DNA from: Faecalicatena contorta
GTDB lineage: Bacteria > Bacillota > Clostridia > Lachnospirales > Lachnospiraceae
Assembly: GCF_021531895.1 (NCBI RefSeq)
Contig: NZ_JAFBIX010000003.1
Span: forward strand, 53,585-117,584
Direction of reading: 5' to 3'
DNA length: 64,000 nt
In this document: positions 8,189-17,795 of the stretch, piece after piece
Layout of the letters: every line of letters begins with the position of its first letter
How positions within the stretch are numbered: position 1 is the stretch's first letter
Notes under the pieces: model-generated
Told to the model about the DNA's origin: nothing
Seen by the model: only the letters and a program-made list of their open reading frames with translations
Database searches by the model: none
Position numbers and translations under genes: made by a program

Positions 8189-9928
8189 ATGAAAATATCT
8201 GGTGCTGAATTATTTGTAAAAGCTTTAAAGGAAGAAAAGGTTGACGTACTGTTTGCCTATCCCGGAGGGCAGGCCATTAATCTGTTTCATGCCCTTTATG
8301 GCGAAACAGATATCAAAGTCATCCTGCCGCGGCATGAACAGGGATTAGTTCATGCTGCTGATGGTTATGCCCGTTCTACCGGAAAAGTTGGTGTCTGTCT
8401 TGTAACAAGCGGACCAGGTGCCGCCAATCTGGTAACCGGCATTGCGACTGCCAATTATGACAGTGTTCCAATGGTATGTTTTACAGGACAGGTGCCGACA
8501 AAACTAATCGGTAATGACTCTTTTCAGGAAGTAAATATTGTTGATATTACCAAAAGCATCAGCAAATACGCAGTTACTGTTAAAAGGAGAGAAAATCTGG
8601 CTGAAATTATAAAAAAAGCATTCTATATCGCCAAGACCGGGAAGCCAGGAGTCGTGGTAGTTGACATTCCAAAAGATATTCAACAGGAATTGGGAAGCGA
8701 TGATTACCCTTGCACAGTAGATACTCAGGACTGCAAGCCCAAAAACACCACTCCTTCCCTTCAGATTATCAAAGCCTTAGACATACTAGATCACTCCAAA
8801 AGGCCTGTTTTCTTAATCGGTGGTGGTGTAAATATAGCTCATGCAGGTAAAGAAATGACAAAACTAATCCAACTGACCGGCATCCCTGCTGTCACGACGA
8901 TCATGGGAAAAGGTGCCATACCATCCGACCATGAACTATACATTGGAAACATAGGCATTCACGGCAGTTATGCTGCAAATTCTGCAATCAGTCAGTGCGA
9001 TGTACTATTTTCTATCGGGGCAAGATTTAACGACCGCATTACAGGAAAAACGGACGAATTCGCGCCAAATGCAAAAATCATCCGCGTTGACATAGATCCA
9101 ATCTGCATTTCCAGAAATATTGAAGCAGATCTTTCTATCGTTGCTGACGCAAAAGATGTAATCTGCTCATTACTTGAGAAAGCCGGCCCTTTAAATATCA
9201 GAAGTTGGACAGAACAAATCAACACATGGAAAAAAGCACACCCTATCCATATATCCGGCGACGGTATGACACCTGAGTCGATTATCGGTCAGATCAACCA
9301 GATATTCAAAAATGCTATCATCGCAACAGATGTCGGACAACATCAATTATGGACGACTCAGTTTCTTGATCTCAATGAGCACAAACAACTTCTGACTTCT
9401 GGCGGTCTCGGAACTATGGGGTATGGTTTCCCGGCAGCACTTGGAGCCAAAATTGGAAACCCTGAAAAAGATGTGATCGTAATATCCGGGGATGGAAGTA
9501 TACAGATGAATATTCAGGAATTAGCTACTGCTGTTGTAAATGAACTGTCGATTATTATCTGTATCTTCAACAACAGCTATCTGGGAAATGTAAGGCAATG
9601 GCAGGAGATGTTCTACCAAAAACACTATTCGCAGACCTGCCTTCGCCGCCGCAAAAGCTGTGCCGCTATCTGTAATACACCAACCCAAAACTGTCCGGAA
9701 TATACTCCTGATTTTATACGTCTGGCAGAAAGCTATGGTGCAAAAGGAATCCGTGTCACAGAAGAATCGGAAATAGCAGATGCACTCACCGAAGCAAAGC
9801 AAAACCAGAAAGCACCAACAATCATTGAATTTATCATTGAACAAGAATTGAATGTACTGCCGATCGTCCCGCCAGGCAGACCGTTACAGCATATGATTTT
9901 AGAAGATCTGCAAGTGAATGCTTATTAA
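8189..9928 (+). CDS. ilvB: Acetolactate synthase, large (catalytic) subunit
   Basis: A thiamine-diphosphate enzyme that condenses two pyruvates to acetolactate. It has 579 residues and all three ThDP-family domains. The catalytic Glu is residue 50 (LPRHEQG). The ThDP/Mg motif starts at GDGSIQMNIQ and ends at NNSYLGN. FTGQVP and GIATANYDS are typical of the family. ATG 8189 follows AAAGGAGG. No ilvN regulatory subunit and no other branched-chain gene adjoins it; the neighbour is a TetR regulator. Near residues 480-500 it carries a cysteine-rich insertion (CLRRRKSCAAIC, then CP) not usual in canonical IlvB. It may be a stand-alone paralogue or an AlsS-like catabolic enzyme. Confidence 0.9.
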   Translation: MKISGAELFVKALKEEKVDVLFAYPGGQAINLFHALYGETDIKVILPRHEQGLVHAADGYARSTGKVGVCLVTSGPGAANLVTGIATANYDSVPMVCFTGQVPTKLIGNDSFQEVNIVDITKSISKYAVTVKRRENLAEIIKKAFYIAKTGKPGVVVVDIPKDIQQELGSDDYPCTVDTQDCKPKNTTPSLQIIKALDILDHSKRPVFLIGGGVNIAHAGKEMTKLIQLTGIPAVTTIMGKGAIPSDHELYIGNIGIHGSYAANSAISQCDVLFSIGARFNDRITGKTDEFAPNAKIIRVDIDPICISRNIEADLSIVADAKDVICSLLEKAGPLNIRSWTEQINTWKKAHPIHISGDGMTPESIIGQINQIFKNAIIATDVGQHQLWTTQFLDLNEHKQLLTSGGLGTMGYGFPAALGAKIGNPEKDVIVISGDGSIQMNIQELATAVVNELSIIICIFNNSYLGNVRQWQEMFYQKHYSQTCLRRRKSCAAICNTPTQNCPEYTPDFIRLAESYGAKGIRVTEESEIADALTEAKQNQKAPTIIEFIIEQELNVLPIVPPGRPLQHMILEDLQVNAY

Positions 9929-9930
9929 AA

Positions 9931-9959
9931 AAGTGGAGGATCTCATCTTTCCTCCACTT
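9931..9959. terminator. Bidirectional terminator between ilvB and the AEC transporter gene
   Basis: AAGTGGAGGA (9931-9940) pairs with TCCTCCACTT (9950-9959). A run of T follows the stem in minus-strand reading. It lies between convergent stop codons. Confidence 0.75.
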
Positions 9960-9985
9960 ATCGTTCCGCCAATCAGCTCAGTTCA

Positions 9986-10924
9986 TTATATGTAAAACAG
10001 GAATTCATACAATAACGTAATCAAAGGCATGGTAATGATACAGAAAATAACAGACATTACATTAATTACGCTGGCATATTGCGCATCTTTATTATATATC
10101 TGGGCAAGCTGAGTTACCATAGCTGCCGAAGGTGCCGCTGTAGCAAGTAATACAACCATAAAGATATATTCTGCATCATTATGTAAGCCCAGATGACCCA
10201 GGAATGCAAAGGACACTGTTGCAATCAACGGAAATACAATCAACCGCAGCAGACAGATCAGATAAGGACGTTTTTGTCTGAACACCCACAGAAGATTCAC
10301 ATCTCCAATGACCATACCAATGACCAGCATGCTGGCGGTACTCACCATATCGCCAAACCCACTGACACTACTGCCTATTACAACTGGAAGCCTGATTCCA
10401 GTGGCAAAAAATACGAATCCAAGGAATATGGCAATCAGATTCGGATTCAACAGAATCTTCTTATAATCTCTCTGCTGTTCCTGATTCACAACGCTTACTC
10501 CATGTGTCCAGACCAAAACAGCCTGAACCATGATAAATGCAGATGTATAGAATACCCATTCACTTCCCAGTACCGCCGATACCAGCGGAATGATCAGATA
10601 GCCTGAATTCGTATAGATAATAGAAGCCTTTTCAATACTGTTAATATTTAAAGGCTTCTCAATGAGCTTTGTCACAGCAATCATCACAACATGCACAATA
10701 ACTGAAAGAACCGTTGCCAGAAGCAGCCCATATACTTTGTCCTTTGTTAATTCAATTTGAAAGGAATTAAAGATTGCACATGGTGAACAGATATATACAA
10801 CGATATTAGATATAATCTTACTGTCTTTCGTTTTAAATAGTCCTATCTTTACAATAATATATCCTACGACCATCGTTAAAAACATGGCCATAATCTGCTC
10901 TGCCAAAAGTATACTCAATTCCAT
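9986..10924 (-). CDS. AEC-family transporter (auxin efflux carrier/malate permease type)
   Basis: A 312-residue protein with about ten hydrophobic segments in two halves. It starts LLAEQIMAMFLTMVVGYI and has the conserved SNIVVYICSPCAIFNSF region and a C-terminal half-repeat ending ITMPLITLLYEF. Family members export organic anions such as malate or lactate; the substrate here is not evident. Its ATG overlaps the stop codon of the upstream gene (TAATG), so translation is probably coupled to the trk-linked operon. Confidence 0.88.
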   Translation of the reverse strand: MELSILLAEQIMAMFLTMVVGYIIVKIGLFKTKDSKIISNIVVYICSPCAIFNSFQIELTKDKVYGLLLATVLSVIVHVVMIAVTKLIEKPLNINSIEKASIIYTNSGYLIIPLVSAVLGSEWVFYTSAFIMVQAVLVWTHGVSVVNQEQQRDYKKILLNPNLIAIFLGFVFFATGIRLPVVIGSSVSGFGDMVSTASMLVIGMVIGDVNLLWVFRQKRPYLICLLRLIVFPLIATVSFAFLGHLGLHNDAEYIFMVVLLATAAPSAAMVTQLAQIYNKDAQYASVINVMSVIFCIITMPLITLLYEFLFYI

Positions 10925-12534
10925 TATTTCTCTTCCTTAATCTCCAGAGACATGACTGTGTTTGCTTTGTCCCCCTCTTTGTATTCCATGGTAATCTCCT
11001 GCCCGGTTTCACATCTGACAACATCAATATAATCAACAACTGATACGTCAAAGATATCATCAGAACCTTCCACCATGATATAATAGTGCGATGTTCCCTC
11101 TAGCACTGCCTGTGCAATCTTTGTAATCTTACCTTGGATGGTTTTTACCTCTCTGGTATCTTCTTCAACCTGTTTCACTCCATTGCTCAGCAATAATTCC
11201 AGATAATTTTCTTCACACTGGCTTACACTGTCGCCAATGGCAACAATCTGATATTTCTGAACATTTACCATAGCATACTTTTTCACAAGCCCCGCATCAT
11301 CTTTTAGAGCAATAAAATATGTCGGTTCATCCGAAATATTCAACAACAGAGGAAATGTCGCAAGATATCCCAGATTCTGTACCTGTCCTTCTGCGGAAGA
11401 CATGGCAGATGCTTCTGTCGCACCTTCTACTTTATAATATTTTGTCTCCATAGTACGCTGGTTCGAAAGCACAAAACCAACATTAGACTGATCTCCGTTT
11501 ACAGATGTCACTCCTGTATACATCCACACGTCATCATCCAGAGCCAGGTAATTATATCCGTCTGTCGTTTCCAGACAGTCTTTCTGACTTAAAACGCTGT
11601 TCAGAAAACCATGTTTCAATGTTCCGTAATAATCAAACAACTGCACCAGAAGATCTGCAGAATATGCACGGTCTACCCACTGTGGTACATCTTCAATATC
11701 ATAAGTCTTGGTTTCTCCGGTAATGGCATTACACAATACTACTTTCCCAACCGTTTCACCGCCAAAAAGTCCAATATTAAACTTCTTTACCGGTGCGATC
11801 CAATAAGGTACACCTTTGTCATCAATTTCAAAACTTAAGTCTCCATAGATATAGGTCGGATGTGCAAACCGCAGATGCCTGTAAATATTCCGATTCAGAT
11901 GTTCACTGGTCGTATACTTCATTCCCTCGTCAAGTTTTACAAGTTCCGTAGTCTGTGTTGCCATATTAATACGGATATAAGCCGGAATTCCATTCGAACG
12001 ATTAGTAAACCATTTGATCAAATTCGCATATTTCAGCGGAGACACACGAACCGGATTATCCTGATAATTAATCTGGCTATAGATATCATCCACCTCAAAC
12101 TGTGAGACCATATCTACCATACTTCCCATCTTACGGTCTCCCAGAATCTCTGCCGTATCTTTATCCAGAAGCGGAATCTTATCAAACGAAAGTTCTTCTA
12201 CATCTTCCGTAAACTCTCCTTCTTCAACAGTCAACAATTTCTGATACTTTTTGGCATTTACAATCGGAGACGATAATAGAGAGCCGATCAGATAGATGAT
12301 TCCGAGTCCAAGTATAATAATTCCAAAACCTTTCATCACTTTACTCTGCCGGAATTCACCTCTTCCGAGTCTTTTACGCATTGCATAACAGACCGCCAGC
12401 ACAATAAATATCACAATTACAAAAAACCATGTGTCTGAAGAGTGGATATTGATTGCCGGCAATGAAATATAATAATATAAACCTGCCAGCAATACTACAA
12501 TAATTGCAATTAAAAACTTCTTTTTTCCTTTCAT
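10924..12534 (-). CDS. Uncharacterised membrane-anchored protein in the trk operon
   Basis: 536 residues. The start ATG 12534 is chosen because AGGAGGTAGT precedes it; an ATG at 12573 lies inside the end of trkH. Three N-terminal transmembrane segments (about residues 5-22, 30-48 and 60-82) are followed by a soluble domain of about 430 residues with no cysteine cluster or nucleotide-binding motif that I recognise. The second half repeats a pattern of beta-rich segments (GYNYLALDDDVWMYTGVTS, later YFIALKDDAGLVKKYAMV). It lies 20 nt after trkH and overlaps the AEC gene, so a role linked to ion transport is possible, but that is inference from position alone. Confidence 0.75.
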   Translation of the reverse strand: MKGKKKFLIAIIVVLLAGLYYYISLPAINIHSSDTWFFVIVIFIVLAVCYAMRKRLGRGEFRQSKVMKGFGIIILGLGIIYLIGSLLSSPIVNAKKYQKLLTVEEGEFTEDVEELSFDKIPLLDKDTAEILGDRKMGSMVDMVSQFEVDDIYSQINYQDNPVRVSPLKYANLIKWFTNRSNGIPAYIRINMATQTTELVKLDEGMKYTTSEHLNRNIYRHLRFAHPTYIYGDLSFEIDDKGVPYWIAPVKKFNIGLFGGETVGKVVLCNAITGETKTYDIEDVPQWVDRAYSADLLVQLFDYYGTLKHGFLNSVLSQKDCLETTDGYNYLALDDDVWMYTGVTSVNGDQSNVGFVLSNQRTMETKYYKVEGATEASAMSSAEGQVQNLGYLATFPLLLNISDEPTYFIALKDDAGLVKKYAMVNVQKYQIVAIGDSVSQCEENYLELLLSNGVKQVEEDTREVKTIQGKITKIAQAVLEGTSHYYIMVEGSDDIFDVSVVDYIDVVRCETGQEITMEYKEGDKANTVMSLEIKEEK

Positions 12535-12554
12535 ACTACCTCCTGTTCTATACT

Positions 12555-14000
12555 CTAGAACTTTCTTTTCCATGCTGAAGCTGTAAATAACATTAAAAAT
12601 GGAAAGATTTCCAAACGCCCTGCAAGCATATCAATGCAAAAAACCAGCTTGGATAATGGTGAAAATGCTGCAAAATTTCCTGCCGGCCCTACCTTTGAAA
12701 TTCCAGGTCCGATATTATTCATTGTCGCTAACACAGAGCTGAATGTAGTCGCAAAATCCATATTATCAATAGAAATAAGCAGAACAGACCCTATCAAAAG
12801 AGCAGCATATGACATCAAATAGACATTGACGCTTCGAAGAACTTCATGATCCACTTTTTTCCCGTTGACTCTGATAATATTTACAGACTTAGGATGTGCC
12901 AGTTTCATAATCTCCTGTTTAATATTTTTCAACACCATCAGAAAACGCGATACTTTCATTCCGCCGCCGGTAGATGATGCACACGCTCCAACGATCATCA
13001 AAAACAAAAGTATACATTGAGAAAACATCGGCCACTCATTATAATCTGCCGTTGCATATCCTGTCGTTGTAATAATGGATGCCACCTGAAATACTGCGTA
13101 GCGGAATGCTTTTAATGGATTGGGATACTGACCGCTGATATTCAGTGTGATCGCCGCTGTCGAAAGAGATATAATCAGCAAATACGCCTTTAATTCTTCA
13201 TTTTTGAAAACCATTTTGTATTCTCCGATCAACAGCAGAAAATACAAGTTAAAATTAATACCAAATAATATCATAAATGTAGTAATGACACCATCGATAT
13301 ATGCACTGTTAAAATATCCGACACTGGCTCCGTAATTGGCAAATCCTCCGGTACCTGCTGTTCCGAATGAAAAGATCAGGCTGTCAAAAAGTCCCATTCC
13401 ACCAAAGATCAAAAGTATGATTTCTATAGATGTCAGTCCAAAGTACATTCCATAAAGAATTCTCGCTGTAGAAGTCATCTTGGGAACCAGTTTATCTTTC
13501 TCTGGCCCCGGAACCTCTGCACGCATCAGGTGCATGGTATTCTTCTTGTCCAGAGAAGTAAGCACCATAACGAATACCAGCACTCCCATACCGCCTACCC
13601 AATGAGTAAAGCTTCTCCAGAAAAGCATACATTTGGGTAACGCTTCTATGTCTTCAAGAATACTGGAACCTGTTGTCGTGAAACCGGATACCGTCTCAAA
13701 AAAAGCATCAACAAAATCAGGGATACAACCTGACAGACAGAACGGTAACGCCCCAAATAAAGACCATAAAATCCACGCACTGGCGACAATAACCATTCCT
13801 TCTTTTCCATAGATTGTCCGATTCGCCGGGCTCTTTCTTCCAAACAGGAAATAAGCAACGAATAATATTACTGTGGGTATCAGAAAATACACTCCACAGA
13901 ACTCCTGATAAATAAGGGATACAAAAGCCGGGAGCAGCAAAAGTACGCCTTCGACTCCCATCATCTTTCCCAATATGTATCGTATCATCTTTGTATTCAT
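12555..14000 (-). CDS. trkH: Trk/Ktr-type potassium uptake protein, membrane subunit
   Basis: A 481-residue polytopic protein. The four pore-loop motifs of the SKT superfamily are visible in order: SGFTTTGSSI, GTAGTGGFANYG, TTTGYATADYNEW and ATMNNIGPGIS, each supplying the filter glycine. It pairs with TrkA, encoded 17 nt upstream, to make the potassium uptake system in the cytoplasmic membrane. Part of a trkA-trkH-unknown-AEC operon. Confidence 0.95.
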   Translation of the reverse strand: MNTKMIRYILGKMMGVEGVLLLLPAFVSLIYQEFCGVYFLIPTVILFVAYFLFGRKSPANRTIYGKEGMVIVASAWILWSLFGALPFCLSGCIPDFVDAFFETVSGFTTTGSSILEDIEALPKCMLFWRSFTHWVGGMGVLVFVMVLTSLDKKNTMHLMRAEVPGPEKDKLVPKMTSTARILYGMYFGLTSIEIILLIFGGMGLFDSLIFSFGTAGTGGFANYGASVGYFNSAYIDGVITTFMILFGINFNLYFLLLIGEYKMVFKNEELKAYLLIISLSTAAITLNISGQYPNPLKAFRYAVFQVASIITTTGYATADYNEWPMFSQCILLFLMIVGACASSTGGGMKVSRFLMVLKNIKQEIMKLAHPKSVNIIRVNGKKVDHEVLRSVNVYLMSYAALLIGSVLLISIDNMDFATTFSSVLATMNNIGPGISKVGPAGNFAAFSPLSKLVFCIDMLAGRLEIFPFLMLFTASAWKRKF

Positions 14001-14017
14001 AATCTTTTCTCGTCTCC

Positions 14018-15376
14018 CTACGCCAAAATATCTTTCAAATCATTGATGATATGATCTTTCGTAATTACAATTACACTGTCGCCAACTTCCAGATGATCCT
14101 CTCCGTTTGGAATAATGATCCTTCTGTTTCGTCCAATACACGCAATCAGATTATTTGGCTTTGTCGGAAGATTTTTAAGCGGAACATTGGTCAGGCTACT
14201 TTCCTTTTTTATAATAAATTCCATTGCCTCTAAGCTGCCATTTAATAACCGATATATAGTCTCAACATTGGCACTGCTATAAGAATTATTTCTTGCTCTT
14301 ACATAACCGACAATTGCATCTGCTGCCGCACTTTTCGCAGAAATAATACTGTCAATTCCAAGACCTTCTACCATCTGCGCTCTGGAATCTTCATTCACTT
14401 TGGCAATAATCTTGCTGACTCCCTGCGTTTTAGCGAAAAGTGACATAATGATATTCTCTTCATCCATTCCTGTCAACGCAACAACTGCATCCGCATTTCC
14501 GATTCCTTCCTCCAGAAGCAGATCATGGTCTGCCGCATCTCCATGAATCACTGTAACACCTGGCAATGCCTCGCATAGATATTCACAAGTCTTTTCATTA
14601 CGCTCCACAATCTTTACCTGCATACCTACCTGGAGAAGCTGTCTGGTAAGATAAAAGCAGACATTACCGCCGCCACAGATCAAAACCTTCTTTATCTTTG
14701 CATTTCTTCGTCCTAATGCCTTAAAAAAAGCTTTCAAATCCTGATGTGCCGCTGCGATATGGAGTCTGTCACCTTGCTGCAATACAAAATCTCCATCAGG
14801 AATATAAATCTCACTCCCACGCTTCACCGCGCACACCAATATTTTGATCTGGAACTTTCGATATATTTCAGCCAGTGACAATCCTGCTAACAGACTTTCT
14901 TCTCTCATAACATGCTCGATCAGTTCCACTCTTCCCTTCATAAAGGTCTCTACTTTACATGCCTCAGGGAGTAATAATACACGAGAAATCTCATTTGCTG
15001 CCGCGAGTTCCGGATTGACTGCCATACTCAGATGCAAATCTTCTTTTAAAATATCTATCTGGCGATAATACATTGGATTACGGACTCTTGCGATCGTATG
15101 TTTTGCCCCTAGCCTTCTTGCAAGCAGACAGCTTAACATATTCATCTCATCCGTAGATGCACATGCAATAACCAGATCGGCATGTGGTACATCTGCTTCT
15201 TTCTGTATCTCAACATCAGCGCCATTCCCTGTAATACAGAAAACATCCATTTGATTCAACGATTCCCTTAACTTTCCGGCATTCTGATCAATCAAAACAA
15301 TATCATAATCTTCTTCTGACAACTGTGCTGCTACTTTATGCCCGACTTTGCCATCACCAATTACTACTATCTTCAT
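14018..15376 (-). CDS. trkA: Trk system potassium uptake protein TrkA (NAD-binding RCK subunit)
   Basis: 452 residues made of two tandem RCK units. The first has the Rossmann motif VIGDGKVGHKVA at residue 5. The second starts near residue 230 with a variant, ICGGGNVCFYL. Each unit is followed by a TrkA-C domain (IYIPDGDFVLQQGDRLHIA near residues 190-210; a similar segment near the C-terminus). It is a cytosolic regulatory ring that binds nucleotides and gates TrkH. It is the first gene of the operon; a TATAAT-like -10 lies at 15422-15427. Confidence 0.95.
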   Translation of the reverse strand: MKIVVIGDGKVGHKVAAQLSEEDYDIVLIDQNAGKLRESLNQMDVFCITGNGADVEIQKEADVPHADLVIACASTDEMNMLSCLLARRLGAKHTIARVRNPMYYRQIDILKEDLHLSMAVNPELAAANEISRVLLLPEACKVETFMKGRVELIEHVMREESLLAGLSLAEIYRKFQIKILVCAVKRGSEIYIPDGDFVLQQGDRLHIAAAHQDLKAFFKALGRRNAKIKKVLICGGGNVCFYLTRQLLQVGMQVKIVERNEKTCEYLCEALPGVTVIHGDAADHDLLLEEGIGNADAVVALTGMDEENIIMSLFAKTQGVSKIIAKVNEDSRAQMVEGLGIDSIISAKSAAADAIVGYVRARNNSYSSANVETIYRLLNGSLEAMEFIIKKESSLTNVPLKNLPTKPNNLIACIGRNRRIIIPNGEDHLEVGDSVIVITKDHIINDLKDILA

Positions 15377-15440
15377 TTTCTATGATCCTCTATCTACTAT
15401 TATTTTTCATATAACAAGGAGATTATAGCACTTTTAATCT

Positions 15441-15466
15441 AAGAAAAAAAGCCCTTACGGGCTTTT
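15441..15466 (-). terminator. Terminator after the EF-G paralogue gene
   Basis: AAAAGCCC (15447-15454) pairs with GGGCTTTT (15459-15466), with a T run in minus-strand reading. Confidence 0.85.
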
Positions 15467-15484
15467 CTTCTATGTGAAAAATCT

Positions 15485-17560
15485 CTATTCTTCTGCTGCT
15501 CTTTTTGCGATCTCAGCTTCCTGAACGTCAGATGGAGCCTGCTCATAACGTGCAAATTCATAAGAATATGTTCCTCTTCCTCCAGTCATAGAACGTAATA
15601 CTGTACAATAACCAAATAATCCTGTCATAGGAATATCTGCAACGATCTCCTGGTAACCACCTGCAATTGGATTCATGCCAAGCACTCTTCCGCGGCGCTT
15701 ATTCAGATCTCCCATAACATCTCCTGTATAATCATCCGGAACGATAACTTTAATAGAGGCAATTGGTTCCAACAGAACCGGTCCTGCTTCCATGAAACCT
15801 TTCTTGAATGCTTGAATCGTTGCAGTCTTAAATGCCATTTCAGAAGAGTCTACCGGATGATAAGATCCATCATACAATACTGCCTTCACGCCAACTACAG
15901 GATAGCCAGCCAAAGGTCCCTTAAGAACAGATTCCTGCAGACCCTTTTCAACAGCCGGGAAGTAATTCTTAGGAACGGCACCACCAACAACTTCTTCTTC
16001 GAAGATATATGGTGTTTCAAGATCACCGGATGGCTCGAATCTCATCTTAACATGACCATACTGTCCATGTCCACCTGATTGTTTCTTATATTTGGTATCA
16101 ACATCCGATTTCTTTTTCAGTGTCTCACGGAAAGCAACCTTTGGAGTCTCCAGAGTAACTTCACATTTGTATCTCTCTGCCAGCTTGCTTACTGCTATTT
16201 CAAGATGCTGGTCGCCCATACCATAGAGCAATGTCTGACGGTTCTCACTGTCATTAACTACTTTCAAGGTTACATCTTCTGCCATCATCTTCTGCAATGC
16301 CTGAGATACTTTATCTTCATCTCCTTTATTCTTGGTTACATATTTCATATATGTATATGGCTTTGAATAATCTGTCTTACCATACAGAACCGGAGTTGTC
16401 TTAGTAGAAAGAGTGTCTCCTGTCTTTGTAGCCGTAAGTTTTGCAATTGCTCCGATATCACCGGCAAATAATTCACTTACTTCTACTGGCTTATTTCCAA
16501 TCATTGTATATATCTTTCCTAATTTCTCATCCGTCTCTGAATCAGAATTGTAAAGTGTATCATCGCCTTTTAATACACCAGAGCAAACTTTAATGAATGA
16601 ATATTTTCCAATGAATGGATCTACCATTGTCTTAAATACATATGCAGATTTTGCTTTTGCGAAATCATAATTTGCTTCATATATCTCATTTGTCTTGCGA
16701 TTGATACCTGCACATTCTCTCCAATCAGGACTTGGGAAGAATCTGACAATATCAGATAAGAGATTTGCAACGCCCTGTGCCTGAATATTTGATCCCATTG
16801 CAACAGGAACGATACTGCCTTCCATAACCTCTGTACGCATCGCAGCACGAATCTCTTCTACAGAGAACTCATCTCCTGCAAAATAACGCTCCATATATTC
16901 ATCACTGATTTCTGCAACTGCCTCTAACAATTTCTCACGATAAATTTCAAGGTTCGGTTTACAATAATCCGGAATCTCACATTCCTCTCGCTGCCCAATA
17001 CCTGTATAACGTCTTCCTGCATTCTTAATAACATTGACATAACCAACTAATTTCTCATTCTCACGGATTGGCTGGAAATGAGGTGCGATTACTTTTCCGT
17101 ATCTGTCAGTCAGATCCTGAACAACCTGACGGAAACTAGCATCGTCTACATCCATCTCCGTTACATATATCATACGTGGCAGGTTATACTTATCACACAA
17201 TTCCCATGCTTTCTCCGTTCCTACTTCCACACCTGCCTTACCGGACACAACAATTACAGCTGCATCTGCCGCACTGACTGCTTCTTCAACTTCTCCCACA
17301 AAATCAAAGTATCCCGGTGTATCCAGTACATTAATCTTTGCTTTTTCCCACTCGATTGGTACTAAAGTTGTACTAATTGAAAATTCACGTCTCTGTTCTT
17401 CTTTATCAAAATCACTAATCGTATTACCATCTGTAACTTTTCCCATACGATTGGTAGCTCCTGATACATAAGCCATAGCCTCTACAAGGCTTGTCTTTCC
17501 GCATCCCCCATGTCCTAACAGGACAACGTTTCTAATCTCATCCGTTCTGTAAACCTTCAT
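15485..17560 (-). CDS. EF-G-like translational GTPase (EF-G2/FusA2 type)
   Basis: 691 residues with the five-domain EF-G layout. The GTPase motifs differ from canonical EF-G. G1 is GHGGCGKTS instead of AHxDAGKTT. G3 is DTPGYFDF, so the catalytic His of DTPGH is Tyr. G4 is TEMD rather than NKMD. Domain IV retains the SGGHGQYGHV loop near residue 500 and the C-terminal GYCTVLRSMTGGRGTYSYEF segment. The DTPGY form is shared by other EF-G2 paralogues, so this is a family trait rather than decay. A normal fusA is expected elsewhere in the genome. It has its own promoter and terminator. Confidence 0.92.
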   Translation of the reverse strand: MKVYRTDEIRNVVLLGHGGCGKTSLVEAMAYVSGATNRMGKVTDGNTISDFDKEEQRREFSISTTLVPIEWEKAKINVLDTPGYFDFVGEVEEAVSAADAAVIVVSGKAGVEVGTEKAWELCDKYNLPRMIYVTEMDVDDASFRQVVQDLTDRYGKVIAPHFQPIRENEKLVGYVNVIKNAGRRYTGIGQREECEIPDYCKPNLEIYREKLLEAVAEISDEYMERYFAGDEFSVEEIRAAMRTEVMEGSIVPVAMGSNIQAQGVANLLSDIVRFFPSPDWRECAGINRKTNEIYEANYDFAKAKSAYVFKTMVDPFIGKYSFIKVCSGVLKGDDTLYNSDSETDEKLGKIYTMIGNKPVEVSELFAGDIGAIAKLTATKTGDTLSTKTTPVLYGKTDYSKPYTYMKYVTKNKGDEDKVSQALQKMMAEDVTLKVVNDSENRQTLLYGMGDQHLEIAVSKLAERYKCEVTLETPKVAFRETLKKKSDVDTKYKKQSGGHGQYGHVKMRFEPSGDLETPYIFEEEVVGGAVPKNYFPAVEKGLQESVLKGPLAGYPVVGVKAVLYDGSYHPVDSSEMAFKTATIQAFKKGFMEAGPVLLEPIASIKVIVPDDYTGDVMGDLNKRRGRVLGMNPIAGGYQEIVADIPMTGLFGYCTVLRSMTGGRGTYSYEFARYEQAPSDVQEAEIAKRAAEE

Positions 17561-17600
17561 AATTAGCTGCCTCCTTATATTGGTAAAATCTCATGTATAT

Positions 17601-17629
17601 ATTGTACTAAAAAAAAGCTTCTATTACAA
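17601..17629 (-). promoter_or_regulatory. Promoter of the EF-G paralogue
   Basis: TTGTAA (17624-17629), 17-bp spacer and TACAAT (17601-17606) on the minus strand. Confidence 0.75.
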
Positions 17630-17686
17630 CTCTTTTATACACAATTTACAACAAAGTGTGCTTCTATGCTTTAAAGCGTTATAGTA

Positions 17687-17715
17687 TTGACAAGTAATTG
17701 GGGACAGGGTAAAAT
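17687..17715 (+). promoter_or_regulatory. Promoter of tyrA-aroA
   Basis: TTGACA (17687-17692), 17-bp spacer and TAAAAT (17710-17715). The spacer and -10 lie within the first copy of the GGGGACAGGG repeat. Confidence 0.7.
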
Positions 17716-17783
17716 GAATCGGGGACAGGGTAATTTTAATCTGGGACGGAGGAAATCTCATTTTCCCCCGTCCCCTACCCCAA
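17699..17783 (+). repeat. GGGGACAGGG repeat and hairpin in the tyrA leader
   Basis: Two direct copies of GGGGACAGGGTAA (from 17700 and 17721) are followed by a hairpin, GGGACGG-AGGAAA pairing with TTTTCCCCCGTCCC, that ends just before the AAAGGAGG site of tyrA. A related sequence lies just after pheS (58221-58245). Confidence 0.7.
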
Positions 17784-17795
17784 AGGAGGACTAAC

